From: Haladaptatus litoreus
Lineage (GTDB): Archaea > Halobacteriota > Halobacteria > Halobacteriales > Haladaptataceae
Length of the DNA: 64,000 nt
Direction of reading: 5' to 3'
NCBI RefSeq assembly: GCF_900156425.1
Contig: NZ_FTNO01000002.1
Location: 230,125-294,124, forward strand
Positions 54,126 through 62,593 of the stretch are shown here, piece by piece. The notes under the pieces were generated by a model. It was not told where the DNA came from. It did not search any database and saw nothing but the letters and a program-made list of their open reading frames with translations. Position 1 is the first letter of the stretch, and each line of letters begins with the position of its first letter. Position numbers and translations under genes: made by a program.

Positions 54126-54917
54126 ATGCCTGTTGCGGAACACGATGGCGTCTCACTGTACTACGAGACGGACGGGACGGCGAACCACGACACGGTCGCG
54201 TTCATCGAGGATGTGGGATACGGCGCGTGGCAGTGGGGGTGGCAACACGCCGCCGTCGCTGGCCCGTTCGAGTCGTTGGTGTGGGACAACCGCGGAACCG
54301 GGGGCTCAGATGCTCCGAACGGCCCGTATTCGATTTCACAGATGGCGGGCGACCTCGATTCGGTGCTGGCCGACAACAATCTCAGGAAGGCGCATCTCGT
54401 CGGTGCAGGGCTGGGCGGGATGGTCGCACTCCAACACGCAAAAGAGTATTCGCGGGCGAAAACGCTGACACTCATCGGTACGTCCGCAGATGGCTCCCGA
54501 CTCTCGTCCGGAGTTCGAAACCAACTGCTCACCGAGAAAACCCCGGACGAACTCCACGAATCGCTCCGTCCAGTGGTGAGCGAGGAAGCGTTCGACGCCG
54601 GGTTGGAAGACCTCGTAGAATGGCGACTGGAAGACGACGCCGAACCCGACGCCCAGCGCGCCCAGTTCGACGCGATGGCGAACTTCGACGTGAGCGATAA
54701 TCTGTACGAAATCACGACCCCGACGCTGGTGCTTCACGGAAGCGAGGACGAGGTCTTCCCGGTCGAAACAGGTCGAGAACTAGCGAGCGGGCTTCCTCGT
54801 GGCGACCTGCGGGAGTTCGAAGGTGCGCCCCACTTCGTCCACATCGAGCGGTCGAAGGAGGTCAACGACGAACTGCTGAAGTTTTTGGAAGCGAACACGG
54901 ACGAGACGTTCGAGTGA
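54126..54917 (+). CDS. Alpha/beta hydrolase-fold protein with Gly at the nucleophile position
   Basis: A 263-residue alpha/beta-hydrolase. MPVAEHDGVSLYYETDGTAN and VWDNRGTGGSDAPNGPYSIS are clear. The nucleophile elbow reads HLVGAGLGGMVALQHA, so the usual GHSxGG is GAGLGG and residue 95 is Gly instead of Ser. The acid (HGSEDEVFP) and His (GAPHFVHIE) remain. It may therefore be inactive as a hydrolase, or use another mechanism. It lies 61 nt upstream of, and in line with, an AMP-binding homologue that has also lost key residues. Confidence 0.8.
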   Translation: MPVAEHDGVSLYYETDGTANHDTVAFIEDVGYGAWQWGWQHAAVAGPFESLVWDNRGTGGSDAPNGPYSISQMAGDLDSVLADNNLRKAHLVGAGLGGMVALQHAKEYSRAKTLTLIGTSADGSRLSSGVRNQLLTEKTPDELHESLRPVVSEEAFDAGLEDLVEWRLEDDAEPDAQRAQFDAMANFDVSDNLYEITTPTLVLHGSEDEVFPVETGRELASGLPRGDLREFEGAPHFVHIERSKEVNDELLKFLEANTDETFE

Positions 54918-54978
54918 GGTTCGGATTGTCCCTCGAATCGCACAGAACTGCTAACACGGTTCGCGTTCAATGGAAGGT

Positions 54979-56409
54979 ATGTCGCTATCATTTGAGCGAC
55001 ACGCCGACCTCTGGGGGAATCGGGTCGCAGTCGTCGAGGGAAACGAGGAGTTCACCTACGCTGACTTCGCTCGACGCGTGAAATCGGCCGCGAACGAACT
55101 GGGCGAACTCGGCATCGACTCCGGCGACCGAGTCGCCGTCGTCTCCCGAAACCGCGTGGAAGTGCTCGTTCTGCTGTTCGCCACGTGGCGCGTCGGCGGC
55201 GTGTTCGCGCCGGTTTCGCATCGACTCACGCCCGCGACCGTTTCGAACCCGATGGAGCGAATCGACCCCGACATCGTGCTGTTTGAATCCGCACAACGCG
55301 ACCTCGTCCGACAGTTCGACGCCCATTCGTTCGAAGAGTTCGAGGATGGAGAATCGACCGAGGCAGGGGAATCGACCGCGGTCGATTCCCCACACGCGAG
55401 GCTCGACCGAACCGCGACAATCGAAGCGGACGACACGTGTCTTCTCGTTTCCAGCGACGACGGCGGGAACGTCGTCTGCCTATCCAGACAAGCAGTCGAG
55501 TGGAACTGCATCACCGCCGTCTCGGGATTCGGATTGGGCAGAACCGACTGCACTATTCCACTGCTTCCGCTATCGCTTTCGGATTGCCTGTTCAGATTCG
55601 TTTTGCCACTACTCACCGTCGGTGGATGCGTCGTCCTCCAGCGCGCGTTCGACCCGGAACGCGCGCTATCGGCAATCGAGCAACACGGCGTCACCTGCCT
55701 CAACGGCGGCCCGACCGAATTCCAGGGGTTAGCTGATGTCGAGGGAGAAACGAACCGTGATTCGCTCCGGTCGCTTTTCTCCCTCGATTGGCTGACCACT
55801 CGCGCCCGCGTCCCGCCGGACGTGCGCGAAGCGTTTCCAGTTCCGTTCGTTCGGGTGTACGGTCGCCCGGAAACCGGTCTGAACGTTCTCCGTGAATCGC
55901 CGGAAACCGAGCGCACTGCACATCCGTTTCCGGACTTCGACGTTCGAATCGAGGACGAAACGGGCGAACTGTTCGTTCGCGGGCCGACCACTGCGAGCAG
56001 GTATCTCGGCGGCAAACGGTTCGACGACTGGGTTCCGACGGGCGATCTGTTCCGGCGCGAAAACCGCAATGACGAAGACGAATCCGCCGGATTCGTCTTC
56101 GTCGGGCGCGCCGGCGAACCGTTCGAAAGCGAGGGAGAGCGAATCCATCCCCGAGCAATCGAAACCGTCCTCGAATCACACGCCGACGTTCGGACCGCGG
56201 GCGTCATCGAAGGGGTTGCGGAAACCGGCGGAGCGGCACCGAAAGCCGTCGTCGTCGGCGACGTGTCGCCGGGCGAACTGCGAGAGTTCGCGGAGGAGCG
56301 ACTCGCACGACACGAAGTTCCGCGGGCAATCGAAGTTGTCGCCTCGCTTCCTCGTCGCGCGACGGGCGAACTCAATCGGGCGGAACTGCGGAGGCGGTTC
56401 GGCAAGTGA
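54979..56409 (+). CDS. AMP-binding (ANL) superfamily protein lacking P-loop and catalytic lysine
   Basis: A 476-residue homologue of acyl-CoA synthetases/acid-CoA ligases. It opens MSLSFERHADLWGNRVAVVE, with TYADFARRVKSAANELGELG as the next block. The A3 motif (normally TSGTTGxPKG) is replaced by SSDDGGNVVCLSR around residues 157-170, and the C-terminal A10 lysine is Glu464 in RRATGELNRAELRR. Some other blocks persist, e.g. WVPTGDLFRREN (A7) and GRAGEPFESEGERIHPRAIE (A8). Adenylation seems impossible, so this may be a binding or regulatory pseudoenzyme. Start 54970 is an alternative. Confidence 0.8.
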   Translation: MSLSFERHADLWGNRVAVVEGNEEFTYADFARRVKSAANELGELGIDSGDRVAVVSRNRVEVLVLLFATWRVGGVFAPVSHRLTPATVSNPMERIDPDIVLFESAQRDLVRQFDAHSFEEFEDGESTEAGESTAVDSPHARLDRTATIEADDTCLLVSSDDGGNVVCLSRQAVEWNCITAVSGFGLGRTDCTIPLLPLSLSDCLFRFVLPLLTVGGCVVLQRAFDPERALSAIEQHGVTCLNGGPTEFQGLADVEGETNRDSLRSLFSLDWLTTRARVPPDVREAFPVPFVRVYGRPETGLNVLRESPETERTAHPFPDFDVRIEDETGELFVRGPTTASRYLGGKRFDDWVPTGDLFRRENRNDEDESAGFVFVGRAGEPFESEGERIHPRAIETVLESHADVRTAGVIEGVAETGGAAPKAVVVGDVSPGELREFAEERLARHEVPRAIEVVASLPRRATGELNRAELRRRFGK

Positions 56410-56466
56410 TGGTCGAACCGTGATACCCCGACAAAGCACCTATAGTATGACACGTATCGAAACGAC

Positions 56467-57146
56467 ATGCGAAACCTGTCGGAAGCGAAACCGCTTCTTT
56501 CCATTTCGGTGGGCCTTCTGCTTCTTTTGAATCCGCTGTATATCGGTTCTCTCCATCTCGACGACCCGACCTACCGCTACGAACGAGTTGGCATCGAATT
56601 TACCGATGGTGGCTATCAGACCGACGAGCAGTCCACGCTCGGATTGGAGCAAATCGATTCCGATGTTGCCTGTCTCCGCGGTTATCCTACCCATTCCTGC
56701 CAACTTGAGCGCTATCTCTACAACGATGGCAACGCAACCGTTCCGACGAACTACCGATTCAGCGGCGTGGACAGGGATTACTCGGCAGTGTTCGTCAACG
56801 GTCAGTTCTACGAATCGTGGGGTATCGAACAAAACGAAACGTGGTACATGTCGCTCAAACCTGCACGAAAGAGAAGACCCTGAAAGACGTTTCGACTGCC
56901 TACGCGGCCGCACCGGTACCGATTCAGCGCGCGGTTCGAACCGGGAGCGTGAGTACCCATCGGGAAATCGAGATGACGAACGAACTCATCCAGCGAAACG
57001 GGAACTACTCCGTCACCAGGCTCGCCAAGACGAAGGAAATCAGTGGTGTCGGCTGGCTTCTCCACTACCTGTTTCTCGTCGGTGGAATCGTCGCCGGATT
57101 CCTCTTGGTGCTCCGGGGTCAACGACTTCGAATAGAACCAAAATGA
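56467..57146 (+). pseudogene. Exported membrane protein gene with a 1-nt frameshift
   Basis: Frame 1 (56467) begins MRNLSEAKPLLSISVGLLLL, a signal anchor, and continues through DRDYSAVFVNGQFYESWGIE to a premature stop at 56881. In another frame the sequence carries straight on as KEKTLKDVSTAYAAAPVPIQ and ends with a second membrane span (GWLLHYLFLVGGIVAGFLLV) at 57146. A single missing base near 56865 would join them into a protein of about 226 residues with an outside domain between two anchors. The next gene begins by an ATGA overlap, so this was once an operon. Confidence 0.6.
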
Positions 57147-57457
57147 GTACCGTTACGTTGCCTGTCGCTACTCAGTGAAATATATCTCTGAACGGTGTTG
57201 TTGATACGAATAGTCCATTCATCCGTGGAATTGGCCTCATCATCGCGGGAGTTTTCTCTTCGTTATTTTTCCCCCTCATCTCTCCAGTCGTGACTGTCTA
57301 TTTTTTCTATCGCGGGTGGTCACCGTATCTCTCTTCGGATTCGAAGCGCGAACTCGTCGGTATCGGGATGATGATTACGGGTGTTCTATTAGCTGGATAC
57401 TCCTACATCGTCATTACGGGATACATAACGACACCCGGATTCGAGAGCAATCCATGA
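57143..57457 (+). pseudogene. Small membrane protein gene with in-frame stop
   Basis: ATG 57143 overlaps the preceding stop (ATGA) and reads MSTVTLPVATQ, followed by a TGA (57176-57178). The same frame then continues NISLNGVVDTNSPFIRGIGL with two further hydrophobic spans (LIIAGVFSSLFFPLISPVVT; IGMMITGVLLAGYSYIVI) to a TGA at 57455. The reading frame past the stop is coherent membrane protein but has no alternative start before its first span. A stop mutation, possibly from a Trp codon, is the simplest explanation. Confidence 0.55.
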
Positions 57458-57572
57458 TATGTTCGTTCGATAGAAGTCGCCACTGACGACGAACCGTACA
57501 CTCGTTTACTTAAAATGACCAAATTCCCGGTAGCGAAATCCATTTGTTGGTTCCGGTTGCTACTATGGTTCA

Positions 57573-58265
57573 ATGAGTCGGCTCCGAATCGCATTTCTGA
57601 ACGCCGCGCACGGGGACGAAAACACGCGGCGCAACTTCCGCAGAGAACTCGATGCAGAACTCACCGAGTTCGACGTGACGGAGGGTCACCTCCCGAACAG
57701 TTTCGACTTCGACGCCGCCGTCGTCTCCGGGTCGCGGTCGTCGGTGTACTGGGACGAAGAATGGATTCCACCGCTAAAAGAGTGGGTCGAAGTCGCAATC
57801 GAATCCGGCATGCCGATGCTCGGCATCTGTTACGGCCACCAACTGCTGGCCGACGTGCTCGGGGGCGATGTCCGCGACATGGGCGAGTACGAAATCGGCT
57901 ATCGGGAAGTCGAACACGTCGGCGAATCGCCGCTGTTCGACGGCATCGAATCCGAATTCGTCGCCTTCACGACCCACTCGGACGAAGTCGCCGAACTCCC
58001 GCCAGGAGCGAAAGCCATCGCCGAAAACGACTACTCCAACCACGGCTTCCGGAAAGAGGACGTGTTCGGCGTCCAATTCCACCCCGAGTACGACATGGAT
58101 ACCGCAGAGGAGGTCACACGGGGCAAAGACCTCTCCGCGGAACGCCTCCAGCGGGTGTTGGACGGCATCAACGAGGAGAACTTCACCGCCGCGTGTGAGG
58201 CGAAAATCGTCTTCGAGAACTTCACCGACTACGTCCGCGAATCAGGTGAACTCTCCGCCGACTGA
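57573..58265 (+). CDS. Class I glutamine amidotransferase-like protein
   Basis: A 230-residue class I GATase domain. The nucleophile Cys is in MPMLGICYGHQLLADVLGG and the His-Glu pair in GVQFHPEYDMD. The opening MSRLRIAFLNAAHGDENTRR resembles stand-alone GMP-synthase-like amidotransferases. It would release ammonia from glutamine for an unknown partner or cleave gamma-glutamyl compounds. No synthase domain gene is adjacent. Confidence 0.82.
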   Translation: MSRLRIAFLNAAHGDENTRRNFRRELDAELTEFDVTEGHLPNSFDFDAAVVSGSRSSVYWDEEWIPPLKEWVEVAIESGMPMLGICYGHQLLADVLGGDVRDMGEYEIGYREVEHVGESPLFDGIESEFVAFTTHSDEVAELPPGAKAIAENDYSNHGFRKEDVFGVQFHPEYDMDTAEEVTRGKDLSAERLQRVLDGINEENFTAACEAKIVFENFTDYVRESGELSAD

Positions 58266-58344
58266 CTGTTTTGCCCAAATCGGCATAAATAACCTGAATG
58301 GGTAACCACCAGAGTGACATTCGTCGGGAGCGTGGAGATAGTTC

Positions 58345-58758
58345 ATGGCAGACCCGACGACAGACGACGACGGCTCGTCACGCGCTACGTCGCCATCTGG
58401 CCCCAGTGCTAACGTGCCCTCGCTCTCGCAGGATGCCTTGTTCGACGCGCTCGCGTCCCGCCGGAGTCGCTACATCCTCCACTACCTCCGCCGGGAGGAA
58501 CCACCCGTGACACTTCCCGACCTCGTGGACACCATCGCCGCGTGGGAGATGGACAAGCCCATCGACCTCGTTTCGGACGAACACCGACGAAACGTCTACA
58601 TGTCGCTTCAGCACACGCAACTCCCGAAACTGGCGATGGCAGGACTCGTCCAATACGACGACGACCGAGAACTCGTGGATAGCGGCGTCCACTCGGAACA
58701 GGCCGATGCATACCTCGACATTGCGGTTGCGCGGGACGACGCGGTTCCAGAAGAGTAA
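58345..58758 (+). CDS. DUF7344 haloarchaeal winged-helix-like regulator
   Basis: A 137-residue protein. After a disordered Ser/Asp-rich N-terminus, LSQDALFDALASRRSRYILH and YLRREEPPVTLPDLVDTIAA start a winged-helix-like DUF7344 domain, which continues RNVYMSLQHTQLPKLAMAGL. The family is restricted to haloarchaea and is presumed to bind DNA. The C-terminus is acidic. Target unknown. Confidence 0.78.
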   Translation: MADPTTDDDGSSRATSPSGPSANVPSLSQDALFDALASRRSRYILHYLRREEPPVTLPDLVDTIAAWEMDKPIDLVSDEHRRNVYMSLQHTQLPKLAMAGLVQYDDDRELVDSGVHSEQADAYLDIAVARDDAVPEE

Positions 58759-58853
58759 ACGCGATATTTTAATCGAATCGATTCGGTCGTAGTCGCCAAC
58801 ACCGTAGCTTCTTAGCGGTTGCTGGTTTCGTGGGTTCGATACGCAAGAGACAG

Positions 58854-59687
58854 CTACTGCGTGTCACGAGGAACGTGCCGAACGAGAAATTCCCGTACTG
58901 CTGTCGTGAAAAATTCGGGATTGTCGAGATTGGATGCGTGTCCAGCATCCGGAACTTCTCGAACCGAGGCGTTCGGAAGTTCCGCACACAATTTCGGAGC
59001 GTGACGACGAATGAATGCCGGTTCGTGTTCGCCGTACAGAACCAGTGTCGGAACGGTAATCGACGAGAAATCGATTTCAGTCTGGTCGAACGTTGCGACA
59101 GCACGGATGACCTTAGCAAATTCGTCCGTCTGCATCTTCGGTCCCTCCGCCCGAAGTTCCGCTATCTTTTCGTAGTCGCCGCTGACGCCTTCTCCTTGGA
59201 TTCTCTCTTGGAGCCACACCATCGCTCTCTCGACCCGTTCGTAGCCGATGAACCGAACCGGTGGAATCGTCGCTTTCAGCATCACCGACCGTTGAAACCA
59301 CTCGCGCCGATTGAACAGTTCCGGGGTGAATGTGTCGGCGAGTACGAGGCCAGCTAAGCGGTCGGAATGCGTGGCGGCGTACACCTGTGCGATACAGCCT
59401 CCCGTCGAAAGGCCGCAGAGAACGGGCGTATCGAGATTGAGGCCAGTGATGAGTGCAGCGAGGTCGGCAGCAAAGCAGTCAATCGAATACGCATCTCTGG
59501 CCGAACCACCTGTTCGGCCATGCCCTCGAACGTCGTAGGCGATAGTTCTGTACTCGTCGCTGAGGGCGTCCATCTGTAGTTCCCATTGGGTATGGTCGAG
59601 GATAGCACCGTGAATGAAAACGATTGGCGGGCCGTCGCCACGCTCCTCGTAATACGTCGCGATGTCGTTCGTTCGAACGGTCGGCAT
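58854..59687 (-). CDS. Alpha/beta hydrolase
   Basis: A 277-residue hydrolase with an intact triad. MPTVRTNDIATYYEERGDGP begins the core, VFIHGAILDHTQWELQMDAL is the oxyanion region, CGLSTGGCIAQVYAA holds the nucleophile Ser (GLSTGG), YGEHEPAFIRRHAPKL the acid region, and VPDAGHASNLDNPEF the His. Members include 3-oxoadipate enol-lactonase-like enzymes and esterases; substrate uncertain. A longer reading frame to 59828 is rejected. It contrasts with the Gly-nucleophile hydrolase at 54126. Confidence 0.83.
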   Translation of the reverse strand: MPTVRTNDIATYYEERGDGPPIVFIHGAILDHTQWELQMDALSDEYRTIAYDVRGHGRTGGSARDAYSIDCFAADLAALITGLNLDTPVLCGLSTGGCIAQVYAATHSDRLAGLVLADTFTPELFNRREWFQRSVMLKATIPPVRFIGYERVERAMVWLQERIQGEGVSGDYEKIAELRAEGPKMQTDEFAKVIRAVATFDQTEIDFSSITVPTLVLYGEHEPAFIRRHAPKLCAELPNASVREVPDAGHASNLDNPEFFTTAVREFLVRHVPRDTQ

Positions 59688-59892
59688 CTGATTGTCTATC
59701 GGGTTGCGGAGAGATGAATCTATAGTACAACTGTCGAATCCGCGATTTGCTTGGATTGTTGGAACTGTTTCGACGCTATCGGCTGGCAATCGGTCATCAA
59801 CGTATCCGTCCAGTTGCGCGGTTCCCAAAACTATATCTCATTCCTATCTTCGTAGTTAATTTTTCGTCGTCCAGTTCCCCGGAGTAGGAGCG

Positions 59893-59900
59893 TTTTTTAG
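59893..59900 (+). promoter_or_regulatory. TATA-like box of the acyl-CoA dehydrogenase gene
   Basis: TTTTTTAG about 26 nt before ATG 59923. A purine-rich GGAGAG at 59911 also lies before the ATG and would be within the transcript only if initiation is early. Confidence 0.45.
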
Positions 59901-59922
59901 CCTCCCCTCCGGAGAGTTGTCC

Positions 59923-61086
59923 ATGCTCGATTACGTGGAACTCGAAGCCGACCTCGGACAGGAAGAGCGGATGGTTCGGGACACCGCCCGCGAGTTCGTG
60001 GAAGAACACGTCAAACCCGACATCGGCGACCACTTCGAAGCCGGAACGTTCCCGAAAGAACTCATCCCCGAGATGGGTGAACTCGGCTTTTATGCGCCGA
60101 ATCTCGACGGCTACGGCCTGCCGAACCTGAGCGAGACGGCCTACGGCCTGCTGATGCAGGAACTCGAAGCCGCGGACTCCGGCCTGCGCTCGATGGCTAG
60201 CGTGCAGGGCGCGCTCGTGATGTACCCGATTCACGCCTTCGGTTCCGAAGAGCAGAAAGACGAGTGGCTTCCCGACCTCGGGGAAGGGAAGGCAGTCGGC
60301 TGTTTCGGCCTGACGGAACCCGAACACGGGTCGAACCCGTCGGGGATGGAAACCTACGCGGAAAAGGAGGGCGACGAGTACGTTCTCAACGGTTCGAAAA
60401 CGTGGATTACCAACTCCCCGATTGCGGACGTGGCAGTCGTTTGGGCGCGCGACCGTTCCGCCGAGGATTCCCCGGTTCGTGGCTTCCTCGTGGAAACCGA
60501 ACGCGACGGCGTGACGACCAACAAAATCGACGAAAAGCTCTCGCTCCGCGCCTCCATCACGGGCGAAATCGGACTGCAAAACGTGACGATTCCGGAGGAG
60601 AACGTCCTTCCCGGCGTCTCCGGCATGAAAGGGCCACTCTCCTGTCTCACGCAGGCCCGGTACGGAATCGCGTGGGGTGCAATCGGCGCGGCCCGCGACT
60701 GCTTCGAGACGGCCCGCCAGTACGCAACCGACCGCGAGCAGTTCGGCGGTCCGATTGCGCGCTTCCAACTCCAGCAGGACAAACTGGCCGAGATGGCGAC
60801 CCAGATTACGACCTCGCAACTGCTCGCCCACCGCCTCGCCGACCTGAAAGAGCGCGGCGACCTGCGACCCCAGCACGTTTCGATGGCGAAGCGAAACAAC
60901 GTCCGAATGGCCCGCGACCAAGCCCGCATCGCCCGCGAGATGCTCGGCGGCAACGGCATCACGACGGACTACCCGCCGATGCGCCACATGGCGAACATGG
61001 AGACGGTGTACACCTACGAGGGTACCCACGACATCCACACGCTTGTGTTGGGGCAGGACTTGACTGGGATTGCGGCGTTCGAATAG
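59923..61086 (+). CDS. Acyl-CoA dehydrogenase, glutaryl-CoA dehydrogenase-like
   Basis: A 387-residue FAD enzyme. MLDYVELEADLGQEERMVRD is the start (a TTG 6 nt upstream is less likely). Family motifs are SGLRSMASVQGALVMYPIHA, ACAD-type FGLTEPEHGSNPSGMET, and TVYTYEGTHDIHTLVLGQDL, in which the Glu is the catalytic base of glutaryl-CoA dehydrogenases. Enzymes of this branch oxidise and decarboxylate glutaryl-CoA in lysine or aromatic degradation; a non-decarboxylating variant cannot be excluded. No electron-transfer flavoprotein genes are adjacent. Confidence 0.83.
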   Translation: MLDYVELEADLGQEERMVRDTAREFVEEHVKPDIGDHFEAGTFPKELIPEMGELGFYAPNLDGYGLPNLSETAYGLLMQELEAADSGLRSMASVQGALVMYPIHAFGSEEQKDEWLPDLGEGKAVGCFGLTEPEHGSNPSGMETYAEKEGDEYVLNGSKTWITNSPIADVAVVWARDRSAEDSPVRGFLVETERDGVTTNKIDEKLSLRASITGEIGLQNVTIPEENVLPGVSGMKGPLSCLTQARYGIAWGAIGAARDCFETARQYATDREQFGGPIARFQLQQDKLAEMATQITTSQLLAHRLADLKERGDLRPQHVSMAKRNNVRMARDQARIAREMLGGNGITTDYPPMRHMANMETVYTYEGTHDIHTLVLGQDLTGIAAFE

Positions 61087-61111
61087 TACCTTTTTACTGC
61101 GGGTCCTCCTC

Positions 61112-61220
61112 GATGCGCTTCGCGCATCTCGTCGAACCACTTGCAAAAATCTACGCTAAAAAGGCCGTCAGCGAAGCACCGCTTCGCCGACGGTGAACCG
61201 CGCTCACTGCGTTCGCGCGG
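61112..61220. repeat. Cluster of three hairpins downstream of the acyl-CoA dehydrogenase gene
   Basis: GATGCGC-TTC-GCGCATC (61112-61128), CCGTC-A-GCGAAGC with GCTTCGC-C-GACGG (61165-61193) and CCGCGC with GCGCGG (61198-61220) follow each other in the gap. They may act as terminators or be remains of palindromic elements. Confidence 0.5.
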
Positions 61221-61289
61221 ATGCTTGCTCTGTCTGTTTGGTTGGTCTGTGGAGGGCGGTTCTTTCGCCGGTCGAGGCAGTTTCTCCTT

Positions 61290-61484
61290 TCACCACGGGG
61301 CTTGCCGTTGCAGAAAGAAAAACAGCAGACCGACGACGAACAACGCAGCGAAGATGGCGATGAACCCGACGAGTGTCGGGGCGATAGCGTGGAGGTCGCC
61401 AGAGGTCACGACCCACTGGACAATAGTGAGTAGAATGGCGATGGCGAACACCTTCCGCAGGTCAGCCATCGTGAGTTCGGTCAT
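61290..61484 (-). CDS. 64-residue two-TM membrane protein
   Basis: Reads MTELTMADLRKVFAIAILLT and ends FFFLQRQAPW, with two hydrophobic spans around a short TSGDLHAIAPT loop. A second start, MADLRK, is 15 nt downstream. Divergent from the APH-type pair. Family not recognised. Confidence 0.55.
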   Translation of the reverse strand: MTELTMADLRKVFAIAILLTIVQWVVTSGDLHAIAPTLVGFIAIFAALFVVGLLFFFLQRQAPW

Positions 61485-61624
61485 GGTTCGGACAAGAGTT
61501 GGAAAAGTATTAAGTTGGCAGGTGTTTTCCTTCGAACTGTCCATTTTTCGGTCGGAGCGACAGCGCCCGTGCTTGAATCGGACTGTCACCCCGACCGGCA
61601 GTCGCCCGTGACGCGACGAAAACT

Positions 61625-62593
61625 ATGCAAGAAGACGAATCAGACGTACACGAAAGACTTGCACAGCACGCAGAACAGTACGAAATCGTTCGGAAACTCC
61701 ACGAGGTGCCGCCACACGTCACCTACGAAGTCCGAATAGACGGGAAGCGAGCGGTCTGCAAACGGGCGACGAGCGACGAGGGAGACCCGGCGATGGAGGC
61801 ACGAGCCATGCAGTTTCTCGAACGGAATACGTCGGTTCCGGTGCCGCACGTCCTCGGGGTCGGAAGTGGCCACTTCGTTGCGGAGTGGAACGACGAGGTA
61901 CCAGAAGACGGGAGCGTGAGCGTAGAAGGTGCCCGCACGATTGGCGCTGGATTGGCGACTCTGCACGACGAGACGTACACTACATTCGAATCGTGTCTTG
62001 CACGATTCGATTCGTACGGATTTCTCGAAACGAGAGACGGGAAACTCGCGCTCGATGCCCGCGGGTCGTGGCACGAGATGGTCTGCGATTTCCTCGCCGA
62101 CCGACGCGATTTCTTGCGCGATGGCGGATTTGACGCGGACGCTGATGCCGCGACTGACGCGTTGGCGTTCGTCCGCGAACACCCTGAACTGCTCCGTGGC
62201 GCTGGCGAACCAGTTCTCTGTCACGGCAACTACGTCCCCGACCACGTCGGACGTGATGAGGGCGAGGTAACCGTCGTTATCGATTTCGAGCACGCGCTAG
62301 TTGGCCCGGGGGAGTACGACTACTGGCGAACGGCGATTCCGACATTCATGGGGCCGGAGGGAATTGACGAGACGCTGACCGGAGCGTTCCGAACGGGCTA
62401 CGAGTCGGTTCGGTCGCTCCCACCGGGATTCGACCGACGAGAGGCGGTGTATCGGCTGATAACTGTCGTCTCGTTCTTCCGGTCGCTCTGCCTCCAGCGC
62501 CAGCAGACCGGAGACGAGGCGACTCGGACGGCGGCGAGATTTCGGGGCTACGTGGACGACCTCATCGATTCGATTCGGGAGGAACTGGCGTAG
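61625..62593 (+). CDS. APH-family phosphotransferase-like protein with degenerate active site (pseudokinase)
   Basis: A 322-residue protein of the aminoglycoside/choline-kinase-like fold. The N-lobe includes TYEVRIDGKRAVCKRATSDE with the presumed ATP lysine. The Brenner motif, normally HGDxxxxN, reads CHGNYVPDHVG: the catalytic Asp is Asn202 and the metal-binding Asn is His207. The DFG-like Asp220 remains (VIDFEHALVGPG). It abuts an intact paralogue with no gap, so the pair probably arose by duplication. Possibly a regulator or partner of the second protein. Confidence 0.78.
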   Translation: MQEDESDVHERLAQHAEQYEIVRKLHEVPPHVTYEVRIDGKRAVCKRATSDEGDPAMEARAMQFLERNTSVPVPHVLGVGSGHFVAEWNDEVPEDGSVSVEGARTIGAGLATLHDETYTTFESCLARFDSYGFLETRDGKLALDARGSWHEMVCDFLADRRDFLRDGGFDADADAATDALAFVREHPELLRGAGEPVLCHGNYVPDHVGRDEGEVTVVIDFEHALVGPGEYDYWRTAIPTFMGPEGIDETLTGAFRTGYESVRSLPPGFDRREAVYRLITVVSFFRSLCLQRQQTGDEATRTAARFRGYVDDLIDSIREELA

